From positions 248,001-312,000 of the forward strand of contig NZ_JAJFZN010000004.1 of assembly GCF_020731145.1 (NCBI RefSeq): 64,000 bases of DNA. The letters run 5' to 3'. Made by a program: the position numbers and the translations under genes. Source of the DNA: Sneathiella sp. HT1-7 (GTDB lineage: Bacteria; Pseudomonadota; Alphaproteobacteria; Sneathiellales; Sneathiellaceae). This document shows, piece after piece, positions 39,659 through 48,897 of this stretch. The notes under the pieces were generated by a model that worked only from the letters and a program-made list of their open reading frames with translations, was not told the origin of the DNA and ran no database searches. Numbering within the stretch: the first letter of the stretch is position 1; every line of letters starts with the position of its first letter.

Positions 39659-42600
39659 CTAAATATCGTGAACGTCGATCACGCCAAGGGCGGATTTTAG
39701 GGCCTGGCGCACCTCTGGCGTAATGTTTGCCTGATCAGAGAGGTCAAATTCAACTTCCTTCGCCTCCGCCTCAAGATTGAGGACAAACGCAACACGTCCC
39801 CGCCCTCGTCCGCCTTGTTTCAGGATCGTTGCGACTTCGGCAAGAGGCTTGTCATCATTCGCAAAAATACGCACGCCATCGGCAATCGTAGCCGCCATGG
39901 ATTCTAACCGTTGCAAGCTCTGGACTGTCAGCCGAGGTTGATCATTATCAAGGTTTCCGGTCACCCGTAAAACAAGCGACTGCCCCACAACCAGAAGATC
40001 GCGATATTTTTCAAGAGTCTCGGAAAACATCGTGACCTCATATGCGCCAGTCGCATCAGAAAGCTGGACAAATGCAAGCGGTTTTCCTTTTCGCGTTCGA
40101 AGCTCTCGCTTGCCCATGACAGTACCCGCAAGCATCCCGGCACTTTCGGCCGATCCAAGTCCCGCCAGATAACTCACGGACGTGCGCACACCGGCTTTAT
40201 CAAGGGTTTTTTCCCAGGCATCGAGCGGATGGCCGGAGAGATAAAAGCCAATGGCATCAAATTCCTGCTTCAGTTTCTCCATTGATGTCCACGAGGACAC
40301 CTCGGGCAGGTCAGGCCGCACCACCAGGGATTCCGCCGCGCCACCGAAGAGGTTCACCTGACCCGATCCACGTTCCTCCGCCGATTGTTGCGCCTGTCGC
40401 AGCAGGACCTCGATTGAGGTAAATACCTGTGCCCGATGATCCAGAAGGTCGTCGAAGGCGCCGGCCCGAACAAGGTTTTCCGCCTGTCGTTTGTTCATAT
40501 GCTTCGGGTTAAGTCGTTCAGCGAAGTCAAACACGTCTTTGAAGGTGCCATTTTCCTCACGCTCCCGCACGATTCCGGCCATCGCCTCCCGCCCGACATT
40601 CTTGACCGCCGCAAGAGCATAACGCACAGCCCCTTGATCGCCATCAAACTCCACAGAGAATTCCACCTCTGAATTATTTAGGCACGGCGGATACACGGGG
40701 ATTTTCATCCGATCCAGATCCTGACGGAAGATATTGAGCTTATCCGTATTGTTCATATCGAGGCTCATGGAGGCGGCCATGAACTCCACCGGATAGTTCG
40801 CCTTGAGCCAAGCAGTATGATAGGAGACAAGTGCGTAGGCAGCAGCATGCGATTTATTGAAACCATAGTTCGCAAATTTCGCCACCAGATCGAAAATATG
40901 GGTGGCATCCTTCGAAGAAACCCCTTTTTCCTTGGCGCCTTTCGCAAAAATGGCGCGCTGTAGATCCATTTCCGACTGAATTTTCTTACCCATCGCGCGG
41001 CGCAGAATATCAGCATCGCCAAGACTATATCCGGCAAGTGTTCTGGCAATCTCCATCACTTGTTCCTGATAGATGATGACGCCGTAAGTTTCCTCCAGCA
41101 CAGGCTGCAGCTTCGGGTGAAGATAGTCCGGCTCTTCCTCTCCATGTTTACGGCGAATATAGGTCGGGATGTTCTCCATCGGTCCGGGGCGATAGAGCGC
41201 GACGATAGCGATGATATCCTCAAAAGCATCGGGGCGCATTTTCCGGAGCATGTCCCGCATACCGGAACTTTCAAGCTGGAAAATACCGATGGTATTCCCG
41301 GTTGAGAGAAGTTCGAACACAGCGGGATCATCAAGCGGTACTTTTGCGTAATCGACCTCGATCCCCCGGCGCGCGAGCAACGCCTTGGCACGGTCGAGCA
41401 CCGTCAGGGTCTTGAGCCCGAGAAAGTCAAATTTCACAAGCCCAGCAGTTTCCGCGTACTTCATCGAAAACTGTGTCACGGGCATATCGGAGCGCGGATC
41501 ACGATAGAGCGGGACAAGTTCATCGAGTGGCCGGTCGCCGATCACCACACCGGCGGCGTGGGTCGAGGCATGACGATACAGCCCTTCAAGTTGCAAAGCG
41601 ATTTCCAAAAGCCGGGCAACGTCCGCATCATTCGCACGCTCTTCACGGAGGCGCGGCTCGGTATCCAATGCCTGTTGCAGGCTGACCGGGTTGGCCGGGT
41701 TAGCGGGGATCATTTTACTGATCCGGTCGACCTGACCGTAAGGCATCTGCAAAACACGCCCCACATCACGCACTGCCGCCTTGGCCTGCAGTTTACCAAA
41801 GGTGATGATCTGCGCGACCTGATCATGACCGTATTTATCCTGCACATAGCGGATTACCTGTTCGCGCTTGTCCTGGCAGAAATCAATATCGAAGTCGGGC
41901 ATGGACACGCGCTCAGGATTGAGGAAACGTTCGAAAAGCAGCCCGAACCGAAGCGGATCGAGATCGGTGATGGTCAGCGCCCAGGCCACCACGGAGCCCG
42001 CACCCGACCCACGGCCCGGCCCCACCGGTACGTCATGTTCTTTCGACCATTGGATAAAATCGGAGACGATCAGGAAGTAGCCCGGAAAGCCCATTTCATT
42101 GATCACACCGATTTCAAACTCAAGGCGATCAAAATACTCAGCCGACTTGGCCTCTCGCTCCTCCTCCGTCATGTTCTCTGTGAAGACTTCATTCTCAAGC
42201 CGGACTTTAAGTCCCTCAGTTGCCATCGCGGCAAGTTCGCCCGCCTCGTCTCGCCCATCCGCTGAGGAAAAGGCTGGCAAGATCGGATCGCGTGTGGGTG
42301 AGGCAATGGCGCAACGCTGTGCAATCACCAACGTATTGTCAATTGCCTCCGGCAGGTCAGAGAATAGATCGACCATCTCCGCTTGCGACTTGAAATAATG
42401 CTCAGGCGTGCGTTTGATCCGGTTCTGGTCTCCGACATACTTTCCCGTTGCTATACAAAGAAGCGCATCATGCGCCTCATACATTTTTCGGTCAGAAAAA
42501 AAGACCTCGTTGGTCGCCACCAAGGGAATATCAAAATCATATGCGATTTTAAGGAGACCTGGCTCAGTCATCTGTTCCAGCGGAAGCCCGTGGCGTTGAA

Positions 42601-43174
42601 TTTCCATGTAAAGCCGGCCATCGAATATTTCGACAAGCCTTTGAGCATATCCCTCCGCTGTCTCCAGTTGATCCGACGCGATCAATCGGCCAATAGGTCC
42701 TTCCGCTCCTCCGGTCAGACAGATGATACCCGCAGAGTTCGCCGCGAGAATCTCAAAAGGAACCTGCGCTGTCTCACCTGATTCTGTTTTGAGGAATGCA
42801 TGTGACGTCAATTTCAGGAAATTGTGATATCCCTCCTCATCCTGCGCCAACAACACTATGGGGTCTGGTTCAGGTCGTCGACCACTCCGATCGACACCAT
42901 CTTCTCGCAGAACCGCAATCTGGCAACCAATAATCGGCTGCACGCCGCCGCCCATCATCGCCAAGGAAAACTCCAAAGCACCGAACAGGTTGCTGGTATC
43001 GGTAAGCGCCACAGCCGGCATCCGGTTGTCCGCGCAAAGCTTCTGAAGCTGCTTGATCTGTACCGCCCCTTCCGAAAGAGAATAAGCGGAATGGACACGT
43101 AAATGCACGAAGCGGGGATCATTCTGGGCGGTGGACAACGGCAGATTTCCAATCTGTGATTTCAGCCGTCCCAC
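39659..43174 (-). CDS. dnaE: DNA polymerase III subunit alpha
   Basis: Replicative polymerase of 1171 residues. It has an N-terminal PHP domain (HLRVHSAYSLSEG near residue 24), then polymerase blocks GPGRGSGAGS near 390 and PDFDIDF near 425-431 with two catalytic aspartates. The finger block YNFNKSHAAAYA reads YGFNKSHAAAYA here, and a C-terminal OB domain follows. The GTG start at 43174 is preceded by AGAAGGA at a rather long spacing. Upstream lie a DnaA box, a 13-base palindrome and an SOS-regulated small ORF on the same strand, so part of its transcription may come from that promoter. This is the DnaE1 type, not the SOS polymerase DnaE2, because of its length and intact PHP region. Confidence 0.98.
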   Translation of the reverse strand: MGRLKSQIGNLPLSTAQNDPRFVHLRVHSAYSLSEGAVQIKQLQKLCADNRMPAVALTDTSNLFGALEFSLAMMGGGVQPIIGCQIAVLREDGVDRSGRRPEPDPIVLLAQDEEGYHNFLKLTSHAFLKTESGETAQVPFEILAANSAGIICLTGGAEGPIGRLIASDQLETAEGYAQRLVEIFDGRLYMEIQRHGLPLEQMTEPGLLKIAYDFDIPLVATNEVFFSDRKMYEAHDALLCIATGKYVGDQNRIKRTPEHYFKSQAEMVDLFSDLPEAIDNTLVIAQRCAIASPTRDPILPAFSSADGRDEAGELAAMATEGLKVRLENEVFTENMTEEEREAKSAEYFDRLEFEIGVINEMGFPGYFLIVSDFIQWSKEHDVPVGPGRGSGAGSVVAWALTITDLDPLRFGLLFERFLNPERVSMPDFDIDFCQDKREQVIRYVQDKYGHDQVAQIITFGKLQAKAAVRDVGRVLQMPYGQVDRISKMIPANPANPVSLQQALDTEPRLREERANDADVARLLEIALQLEGLYRHASTHAAGVVIGDRPLDELVPLYRDPRSDMPVTQFSMKYAETAGLVKFDFLGLKTLTVLDRAKALLARRGIEVDYAKVPLDDPAVFELLSTGNTIGIFQLESSGMRDMLRKMRPDAFEDIIAIVALYRPGPMENIPTYIRRKHGEEEPDYLHPKLQPVLEETYGVIIYQEQVMEIARTLAGYSLGDADILRRAMGKKIQSEMDLQRAIFAKGAKEKGVSSKDATHIFDLVAKFANYGFNKSHAAAYALVSYHTAWLKANYPVEFMAASMSLDMNNTDKLNIFRQDLDRMKIPVYPPCLNNSEVEFSVEFDGDQGAVRYALAAVKNVGREAMAGIVREREENGTFKDVFDFAERLNPKHMNKRQAENLVRAGAFDDLLDHRAQVFTSIEVLLRQAQQSAEERGSGQVNLFGGAAESLVVRPDLPEVSSWTSMEKLKQEFDAIGFYLSGHPLDAWEKTLDKAGVRTSVSYLAGLGSAESAGMLAGTVMGKRELRTRKGKPLAFVQLSDATGAYEVTMFSETLEKYRDLLVVGQSLVLRVTGNLDNDQPRLTVQSLQRLESMAATIADGVRIFANDDKPLAEVATILKQGGRGRGRVAFVLNLEAEAKEVEFDLSDQANITPEVRQALKSALGVIDVHDI

Positions 43175-43196
43175 TATTACATGTCCTTCTCTAAAG

Positions 43197-43209
43197 GTCA
43201 GGTCCTGAC
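43197..43209. repeat. 13-base palindrome upstream of dnaE
   Basis: GTCAGG-T-CCTGAC is a perfect inverted repeat lying 22 bases before the dnaE start codon. It could be a protein-binding site or a weak hairpin. No T run follows, so it is unlikely to be a terminator. Function unknown. Confidence 0.4.
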
Positions 43210-43230
43210 AGACTCAACCGATAAATTTCT

Positions 43231-43239
43231 TGTGGATAA
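43231..43239 (-). promoter_or_regulatory. DnaA box upstream of dnaE
   Basis: A perfect TTATCCACA on the minus strand, identical to the strongest E. coli oriC box R1, lies 57 bases before the dnaE start and 38 bases after the small SOS ORF. A GACTC (GANTC) site is at 43211-43215. Direct DnaA control of dnaE is an inference. Confidence 0.5.
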
Positions 43240-43276
43240 CTCCCCTCTTGCTGCCATTAGGCCGCGATATTAGTTC

Positions 43277-43384
43277 TCAACCAGTCAAGCCGGTCACGAT
43301 ATCCGCCCAAAACACCATCATGCCTAACGCCCCCGCAAAAGCCGCACATTCAAATCCACTCTTTATGATCCGGTCGATATCCAT
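43277..43384 (-). CDS. SOS-regulated small protein, candidate membrane peptide (35 residues)
   Basis: A 35-codon ORF from ATG 43384 to TGA 43277. AAGGAG lies 8 bases before the ATG, one of the strongest ribosome sites in the window. The peptide begins MDIDRIIKSGFE, then has a mostly hydrophobic stretch of about 15-19 residues (CAAFAGALGMMVFWA), and ends IVTGLTG. Its promoter has a perfect TTGACA -35 and a perfect LexA box in the spacer. Size, possible membrane segment and LexA control recall SidA of Caulobacter (a 29-residue division inhibitor) and TisB of E. coli (a 29-residue membrane toxin). I see no antisense RNA of the IstR kind. I cannot claim homology with either. dnaE begins 102 bases downstream on the same strand. 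Confidence 0.7.
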   Translation of the reverse strand: MDIDRIIKSGFECAAFAGALGMMVFWADIVTGLTG

Positions 43385-43414
43385 GATTGCTACTCCTTCT
43401 ATCTGTTGAAGGTC

Positions 43415-43443
43415 ATATTGTTCTTGTTTTGTTCTTATGTCAA
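43415..43443 (-). promoter_or_regulatory. SOS promoter: LexA box between -35 and -10
   Basis: On the minus strand TTGACA (43443-43438) is followed by a 17-base spacer and CAATAT (43420-43415). A perfect GAAC-AAAACAA-GAAC LexA box (43434-43420) fills most of the spacer and touches the -10, so LexA would block RNA polymerase. The ATG of the 35-codon ORF lies about 30 bases beyond the -10. Together with lexA's own boxes it identifies the SOS regulon here. Confidence 0.8.
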
Positions 43444-43533
43444 CCTGCTTTTCATCAAAAGATTTAGTCTCCCTAGTTAGTTGATTTAATTAAAAAATAA
43501 ATGGGGAAATAAACAGAAAGAAGGAAAACACAT

Positions 43534-45444
43534 TTACTTAGACAAAGCTTTCGCATCATCCTTCTGCGGCCACGCAATCAGAGAACTTCCCGCCTCCGGC
43601 GTACTGTCGGAGGCAAGATAGGTTGTTGTCGACGGGAAGGCGAAATCGGCACCGCGCGCCCGAACTATCCCGACGATTTTCATCAGGACTTCTTCCTGAA
43701 CACGGAGGAATTCCGGCATACTGCCGACATCCACATAGGCGTAAATTTCAATGTTAAGTGAATAATCGCCCAGCTCGACAAACCGGACCCGGAGGGGATC
43801 GGCTTTTACCTGGATGTGATCTTCAAGATATTTATGGATATCATCAATGATTATGGTCAGTTGCGCTTGCGTCGTTTCATACCTCAATCCGATGCGATGG
43901 CGGAGATGAAACTGATCCCGGCGACTGAAATTTGTAATCTTGCGCTTGGCGAGATCCGCATTCGATATGGTAATGACCGTCCGATCAAGCGCTCGTATCC
44001 GGGTGGAGCGAATACCAATGGATTCAACCGTGCCAGACAGGTTGTCAAACTGACAAAACTCACCAACCCGCACCATCCGGTCCGCATAAAGAATAATGCC
44101 ACCAATCAAGTTTTCAATGGTTGGCTGGGCGGCAAGCGCGATCGCCAAACCACCCACACCAAGCCCGGCAATAACGCCATAGACAGGAATACCGATCTGC
44201 GTAGCGCCATAGCCCATGATGATGAGTGCCACCGTACAGGAAAACACACGGAAACCAGTCCGCAACAGGCTCGCGTCGATACTGCCCGTTGGCACCGCCG
44301 GGTTTCTGATGGCTGAAGAATAGAGAAAATTCAACAGCTGATACGTCAGCAACGCGACGCAGGACCAGACAATGGCCGTCGTTACCGTGCTGATTCCCTG
44401 CATCAATCCGCCGGTAATATTGATCTGCCCATTACAAAGGTAACGATACAACAAGGCGAGGAATATAATGGCGCTAAAGGAAATCATCTGCCGGATTTGG
44501 TGGTGCGCGGTTACCTCTTCCTCCTCACTCCGTCTGGACCTTCGGAGAAAGACTGCGGGCAGACCCGCAAACAGGAGCGTCAAAATAGCCAGCATCGCCC
44601 ACTGCCAAACCGTCTGATTATAAAATTCCTTCTGCAACCAGTCTGGCCCTGCAATCAGGAAGTCATACCATTTCGGGGCGACGAATCCGCCCGGCGTATA
44701 GATGTAGTAGTTATAAAGATCTTCCGTCCGATCATGTTTCAGCGGGAAAGTTTTTATTGTTTCATAATCTTCCGGAATACGTTCAACAGTTTCCTTGGAA
44801 AAGAGAAAGGCTCCCTGCTCTGCCCCCGGCTGCACCCGCGCAATGACAATATTTGTTCCAGGAACCGACCAGCTTGAAGGCAGCGTTTTAAGATCGGCGG
44901 CAGCAGGAAAGATACCTACTTCATAGCCTGGAATATCGACCAGTTCAGGAAGGTCAATCCTGTCAAATATTTCAAGGAGCTGGAGAACGGTTTCAATGCT
45001 CACATGTTCACGCGCACTGGCCGGCACTGCGCTTAAGTCAAACGTCTGCGATGCTTTTTCAAGGATCGCCTGAACCATACCAAGGCGCCGTTCATCGGCC
45101 GGGCTTAAAAATACAGTATCACCTTTCGCGTAATCGTCACGAACATCAAGCCAGATATTGCGCGCCTCGCCCAAGAGGAAGAGAAAGCTCTCAATCGTTG
45201 CACGCGGACTAGAAGTATCAGGCGGCGATATCGGATTTTCCAGCAGATATTTTTTCTGGGACCGGGACGGATCCGGATGAACATCCGGCACGATAGAGGG
45301 GTTGATCGTCTCACTAACTTCCGTTTGCTGCGCTGTGGCGGGCGGCACCATCCCTATAAACAGGGCACAAAGCACTGCCCCCACGGCAAGAGTTAGTTGC
45401 CGTAAAAATCCGGTGACGTTTTCGATCGAAAATTGGTTCGACAT
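43534..45444 (-). CDS. MscS-family mechanosensitive ion channel protein
   Basis: Large MscS-type channel of 636 residues for release of solutes on hypoosmotic shock. It has a signal peptide (about 1-38, ending near ATAQQ) and a periplasmic domain of some 230 residues. Membrane segments follow at about 280-300, 325-345, 355-380 and 395-445; the last includes the pore-lining region with IPVYGVIAGLGVGGLAIALA. The beta domain (GGIILYADRMVRVGEFC, RSTRIRALDRTVI) and C-terminal alpha/beta domain are intact. The periplasmic extension resembles YnaI/YbdG-type larger homologues. It stands between lolD and the SOS ORF with its own probable promoter. Confidence 0.92.
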   Translation of the reverse strand: MSNQFSIENVTGFLRQLTLAVGAVLCALFIGMVPPATAQQTEVSETINPSIVPDVHPDPSRSQKKYLLENPISPPDTSSPRATIESFLFLLGEARNIWLDVRDDYAKGDTVFLSPADERRLGMVQAILEKASQTFDLSAVPASAREHVSIETVLQLLEIFDRIDLPELVDIPGYEVGIFPAAADLKTLPSSWSVPGTNIVIARVQPGAEQGAFLFSKETVERIPEDYETIKTFPLKHDRTEDLYNYYIYTPGGFVAPKWYDFLIAGPDWLQKEFYNQTVWQWAMLAILTLLFAGLPAVFLRRSRRSEEEEVTAHHQIRQMISFSAIIFLALLYRYLCNGQINITGGLMQGISTVTTAIVWSCVALLTYQLLNFLYSSAIRNPAVPTGSIDASLLRTGFRVFSCTVALIIMGYGATQIGIPVYGVIAGLGVGGLAIALAAQPTIENLIGGIILYADRMVRVGEFCQFDNLSGTVESIGIRSTRIRALDRTVITISNADLAKRKITNFSRRDQFHLRHRIGLRYETTQAQLTIIIDDIHKYLEDHIQVKADPLRVRFVELGDYSLNIEIYAYVDVGSMPEFLRVQEEVLMKIVGIVRARGADFAFPSTTTYLASDSTPEAGSSLIAWPQKDDAKALSK

Positions 45445-45568
45445 ACTATCCCATACCCAATGTCATTTAGAGTTAATGAGATATTGACGAAAACTGCTTT
45501 AAATTATGTTAACTAAGGCCTTTCAACAAAGAAAATTGACCCCTGCCTTGGAAGCAGGCACAAGTCGC

Positions 45569-45593
45569 AAAAAATGAAGGTTATTCAATAACC
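45569..45593 (-). terminator. Rho-independent terminator of the nuo-to-lolD run
   Basis: GGTTATT-C-AATAACC (45579-45593) forms a hairpin overlapping the lolD stop and is followed on the minus strand by TTCATTTTTT. It marks the 3' end of the long gene run that begins with the nuo genes. Confidence 0.65.
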
Positions 45594-46261
45594 AAGCTGT
45601 GATCATGGACACGGACAATGCGGTCCATACGGCGTGCGAGATCAGTATTATGAGTCGCGACCAGAGCTGCAACGCCGCGATCACGGGTCACATCGAGGAA
45701 ATATTGAAACACCATCTCCGCCGTCTGCTCATCAAGGTTTCCCGTTGGCTCGTCGGCCAGCAGAATGAGCGGATCATTTGCGAGCGCCCGGGCAATGGCA
45801 ACGCGCTGCTGTTCCCCACCGGAAAGCTTCGCCGGACGATGGCCGAGCCGCTCCGCCAGCCCCATCCGGGTCAGGAGTTCCGTTGCATGTTCTTTTGCTT
45901 GTTTCTTGGGGACACCGGAAATCAGGTTCGGCATCATCACATTTTCAAGCGCCGAGAACTCCGGTAGCAAATGATGGAATTGGTAGACAAACCCAATCTT
46001 GTCGCGGCGGACTTCTGTGCGTTTATTATCCCTTGCCTTGCTGCAATCGACGCCATCGATAATGACCGATCCACTTGTCGGAGGCTCCAACAATCCGGCA
46101 ATCTGCAGAAGGGTCGATTTACCCGAGCCCGACGGGCCGAGCAGCGCGACAATTTCGCCGGGGTGCAATTCAAGCGCTACTTTTTCGAGAACGAGCAGCT
46201 TCTCCTGCCCTTGCGCAAAAGTTCGACCAATATTCTCGAGTTTGAGGACAGGCTCACTCAT
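45581..46261 (-). CDS. lolD: Lipoprotein-releasing system ATP-binding protein LolD
   Basis: ATPase of the LolCDE exporter, which extracts outer-membrane lipoproteins from the inner membrane and passes them to LolA. The 226-residue ABC protein has Walker [10 protein letters not shown] (42-50), signature [15 protein letters not shown], Walker [11 protein letters not shown] and the family Q-loop [12 protein letters not shown]. It overlaps the permease gene by eight bases and ends at a terminator. Confidence 0.97.
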   Translation of the reverse strand: MSEPVLKLENIGRTFAQGQEKLLVLEKVALELHPGEIVALLGPSGSGKSTLLQIAGLLEPPTSGSVIIDGVDCSKARDNKRTEVRRDKIGFVYQFHHLLPEFSALENVMMPNLISGVPKKQAKEHATELLTRMGLAERLGHRPAKLSGGEQQRVAIARALANDPLILLADEPTGNLDEQTAEMVFQYFLDVTRDRGVAALVATHNTDLARRMDRIVRVHDHSLVIE

Positions 46262-47498
46262 AGCGCAACGCCTCTACCGGATCGAGCCGAGCCGCGCGCC
46301 AGGAAGGGTAAATCGTCGCAAGCAATGAAATGACGAGAGCCATAATCACAACGGTTGTCACTTCCATCGGGTCGACTTTCGCCGGTAAATGGGAAAGGAA
46401 ATATATCTCGGCGGAGAAAAGCTCGGCGCCGGTGATCCCCTCAATCAATTCCTTGATCTTATCGATATTCATGCAAAACCCGAGGCCAAGCAAAAAGCCA
46501 AACAGCGTTCCCACAACGCCAATGCTGGCCCCCGCAATAAAAAAGACGCGCATGATCATGCCGCGTGTCGCCCCCATAGTGCGAAGGATCGCTACATCCC
46601 GCCCCTTGTCCTTCACCAGCATAATCAGGCTGGAAATAATGTTGAACGCGGCGACAAGGATAATCAGGGTCAGGATCATAAACATGACGTTCCGTTCAAC
46701 TTCAAGCGCATTGAAAAAGCTCGCCCGGGACTGCTGCCAGTCATAGATAAAGGCGCGGATATTTACGGCCTGAATAATTTCGCGGCGGATTTCAAGCGCT
46801 TTGTCGGGATCAACTGCGAACACTTCAAGCGCCGTCACCCCCTCGCCCAATCTGAAATAGCTCTGCGCGGCTTTCAGCGACATATAGATATAGCCGCTGT
46901 CATACTCATACATGCCCGTATCAAAGAGCGCGGCGACATCATAGGTCTTGACACGAGGCATTGTCCCGAAGGCCGTCGGGGTACCATTAGCGGAAATGAG
47001 CTTTACCTTATCACCCGCTGCAACACCCAAAGTGCGCGCGAGCCGATACCCAAGAATAACAGAATTATTCTCGCCAAAACTCTCAAGAGAGCCACCAATG
47101 ATATTGGAGGAGAGCACATCTAGGGATGCCAGCTGATTTGGCGAAATGCCGCGTACAAGGGCACCACTTGCCTCTTTGCCGGACGCCATAACCTGCCCTT
47201 CGACTATCGGGGTTACGCGCACTACATCAGGGATATCCGCGAGACGGGCAACAACACCGTCGTAATCGACAAGGGTATCCGGCGCAGGCGCACGCACTTC
47301 ATAATGACCATTAAGGCCAAGAATGCGATCGAGCAGTTCTGCGCGAAAACCATTCATCACAGACATGACGATAATCAGGGTCGCAACACCAAGACCTATT
47401 CCTAGAAAAGAGAAGGTGGCGATGACGGAGATAAACCCCTCCTGCCGTCGGGCGCGCAAGTATCGAAGCGCCATCGTCCATTCAAACCGGGAAAACAC
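46254..47498 (-). CDS. lolC: Lipoprotein-releasing system transmembrane protein (LolC/LolE family)
   Basis: Permease of the lipoprotein exporter, 414 residues, MacB/FtsX type: a membrane segment at about 25-47, a large periplasmic domain (50-265), then three C-terminal membrane segments. The N-terminal YLRARRQEGFISVIATFSFLGI is the family signature. Only one permease gene is present beside lolD, so a homodimer probably replaces the LolC-LolE pair. Starts with GTG overlapping the proS stop by one base. Confidence 0.95.
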   Translation of the reverse strand: MFSRFEWTMALRYLRARRQEGFISVIATFSFLGIGLGVATLIIVMSVMNGFRAELLDRILGLNGHYEVRAPAPDTLVDYDGVVARLADIPDVVRVTPIVEGQVMASGKEASGALVRGISPNQLASLDVLSSNIIGGSLESFGENNSVILGYRLARTLGVAAGDKVKLISANGTPTAFGTMPRVKTYDVAALFDTGMYEYDSGYIYMSLKAAQSYFRLGEGVTALEVFAVDPDKALEIRREIIQAVNIRAFIYDWQQSRASFFNALEVERNVMFMILTLIILVAAFNIISSLIMLVKDKGRDVAILRTMGATRGMIMRVFFIAGASIGVVGTLFGFLLGLGFCMNIDKIKELIEGITGAELFSAEIYFLSHLPAKVDPMEVTTVVIMALVISLLATIYPSWRAARLDPVEALRYE

Positions 47499-48817
47499 TA
47501 GTTCTTGCCTGCCAACAATTTTAGCGCGTCGTCAACGGAAAGTTCCTGCTTTTCCCCCGTACGGCGGTTTTTCACCTCAACAACTCCAGCCTTGACCCCG
47601 CGCGGGCCGATCGTTGCCTGCCAGGGAAGCCCGATCAGATCCATCTTGGCGAATTTCTCGCCAGCCCGGCCTGCCGTATCATCATAAAGGACATCAACGC
47701 CAGCATTTTGCAGTTTACCATAGAAATCATCACACGCCGCATCGCAGGCGGCATCACCACCCTTGAGGTTGATCAAGCCAACCTTGAACGGCGCAACACT
47801 CTCCGGCCAGATGATGCCGTCATCATCATGGCTCGCCTCGATGATGCCACCGACGAGACGGGAAACCCCGATACCATATGACCCCATGGAGACCGTGACA
47901 TCCTTGCCTTCCGCCCCGGCAACCGTTGCGCCCATGGCGTTCGAATATTTATCACCGAAATGGAAGATATGCCCAACCTCAATCCCGCGCCGGGTGACAA
48001 GATCATCACTGCTTACATCGCATTTCTCCGGATCATGCATATCGTCGGCCGCGGCGTAAAAACTGGTCCACTGATCAACAATTTCCTGCAACTCCTCCGC
48101 CGTGTAATTATCGCGGTCTGGCGTTTTCTGCGCGAGAAGGTCTTTATGGTAGAACACCTCACTCTCGCCGGTATCCGCGAGGACAATAAATTCATGGGAC
48201 AGGTCGCCGCCGATGGGTCCGGTTTCTGCACGCAACGGAATAGCATTCAGCCCAAGCCGCGCAAATGTTTTAAGGTAAGCCACGAACATATTGTTATAAG
48301 CCGTTTTAGCGCCTTCATAATCCAAATCAAAGGAGTAGGCATCCTTCATCAGGAATTCACGCCCGCGCATAATCCCGAAACGCGGTCGCACCTCGTCACG
48401 GAACTTCCACTGGATATGATAAAGATTAAGTGGCAAATTCTTGTAGCTTTTTACATGGTTGCGGAAAATATCCGTCACCTGCTCCTCATTCGTCGGACCA
48501 TAGAGCATATCGCGCTCATGCCGATCGGTGATCCGCAGCATTTCCTTGCCATAGTCATCATAGCGACCGGACTCCCGCCAGAGGTCAGCTGGCTGAATGG
48601 TCGGCATCAGAATTTCGAGTGCGCCGGCCCGGTCCTGCTCTTCGCGCACAATCCGTTCGATATTTTTCAGCACCCGAAAGCCCATCGGCAACCAGCTATA
48701 TATCCCGGCTGAGGATTGCTGGATCATTCCTGCCCGCAGCATGAGCCGGTGAGAGACAATCTGCGCCTCCTTCGGGTCTTCCTTCAGGGTCGGGAGAAAA
48801 AAACGGGACAAACGCAT
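47498..48817 (-). CDS. proS: Prolyl-tRNA synthetase (form lacking the editing insert)
   Basis: Class II synthetase of 439 residues charging tRNA-Pro. It shows motif 2 ([25 protein letters not shown]), motif 3 ([16 protein letters not shown]) and a C-terminal anticodon-binding domain. The E. coli enzyme has about 570 residues because of an editing domain between motifs 2 and 3; that insert is missing here, as known for alphaproteobacteria. Mischarged Ala-tRNA-Pro would then need a separate ProXp-type deacylase, not seen in the window. Confidence 0.98.
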   Translation of the reverse strand: MRLSRFFLPTLKEDPKEAQIVSHRLMLRAGMIQQSSAGIYSWLPMGFRVLKNIERIVREEQDRAGALEILMPTIQPADLWRESGRYDDYGKEMLRITDRHERDMLYGPTNEEQVTDIFRNHVKSYKNLPLNLYHIQWKFRDEVRPRFGIMRGREFLMKDAYSFDLDYEGAKTAYNNMFVAYLKTFARLGLNAIPLRAETGPIGGDLSHEFIVLADTGESEVFYHKDLLAQKTPDRDNYTAEELQEIVDQWTSFYAAADDMHDPEKCDVSSDDLVTRRGIEVGHIFHFGDKYSNAMGATVAGAEGKDVTVSMGSYGIGVSRLVGGIIEASHDDDGIIWPESVAPFKVGLINLKGGDAACDAACDDFYGKLQNAGVDVLYDDTAGRAGEKFAKMDLIGLPWQATIGPRGVKAGVVEVKNRRTGEKQELSVDDALKLLAGKN

Positions 48818-48897
48818 GGGGGCCTCGGCTCAATTACACGGAGTTGATTAGATTTCTGACTTTTAACGGGATTCACAAAGATTGCAAGGACTTCGCC

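Noticed and set aside
45445-45580. Possible CtrA site or small RNA between the MscS channel gene and lolD
   Set aside because: TTAA words are spaced by 6 rather than 7 bases, and no promoter-terminator pair for an RNA gene is visible apart from the lolD terminator.
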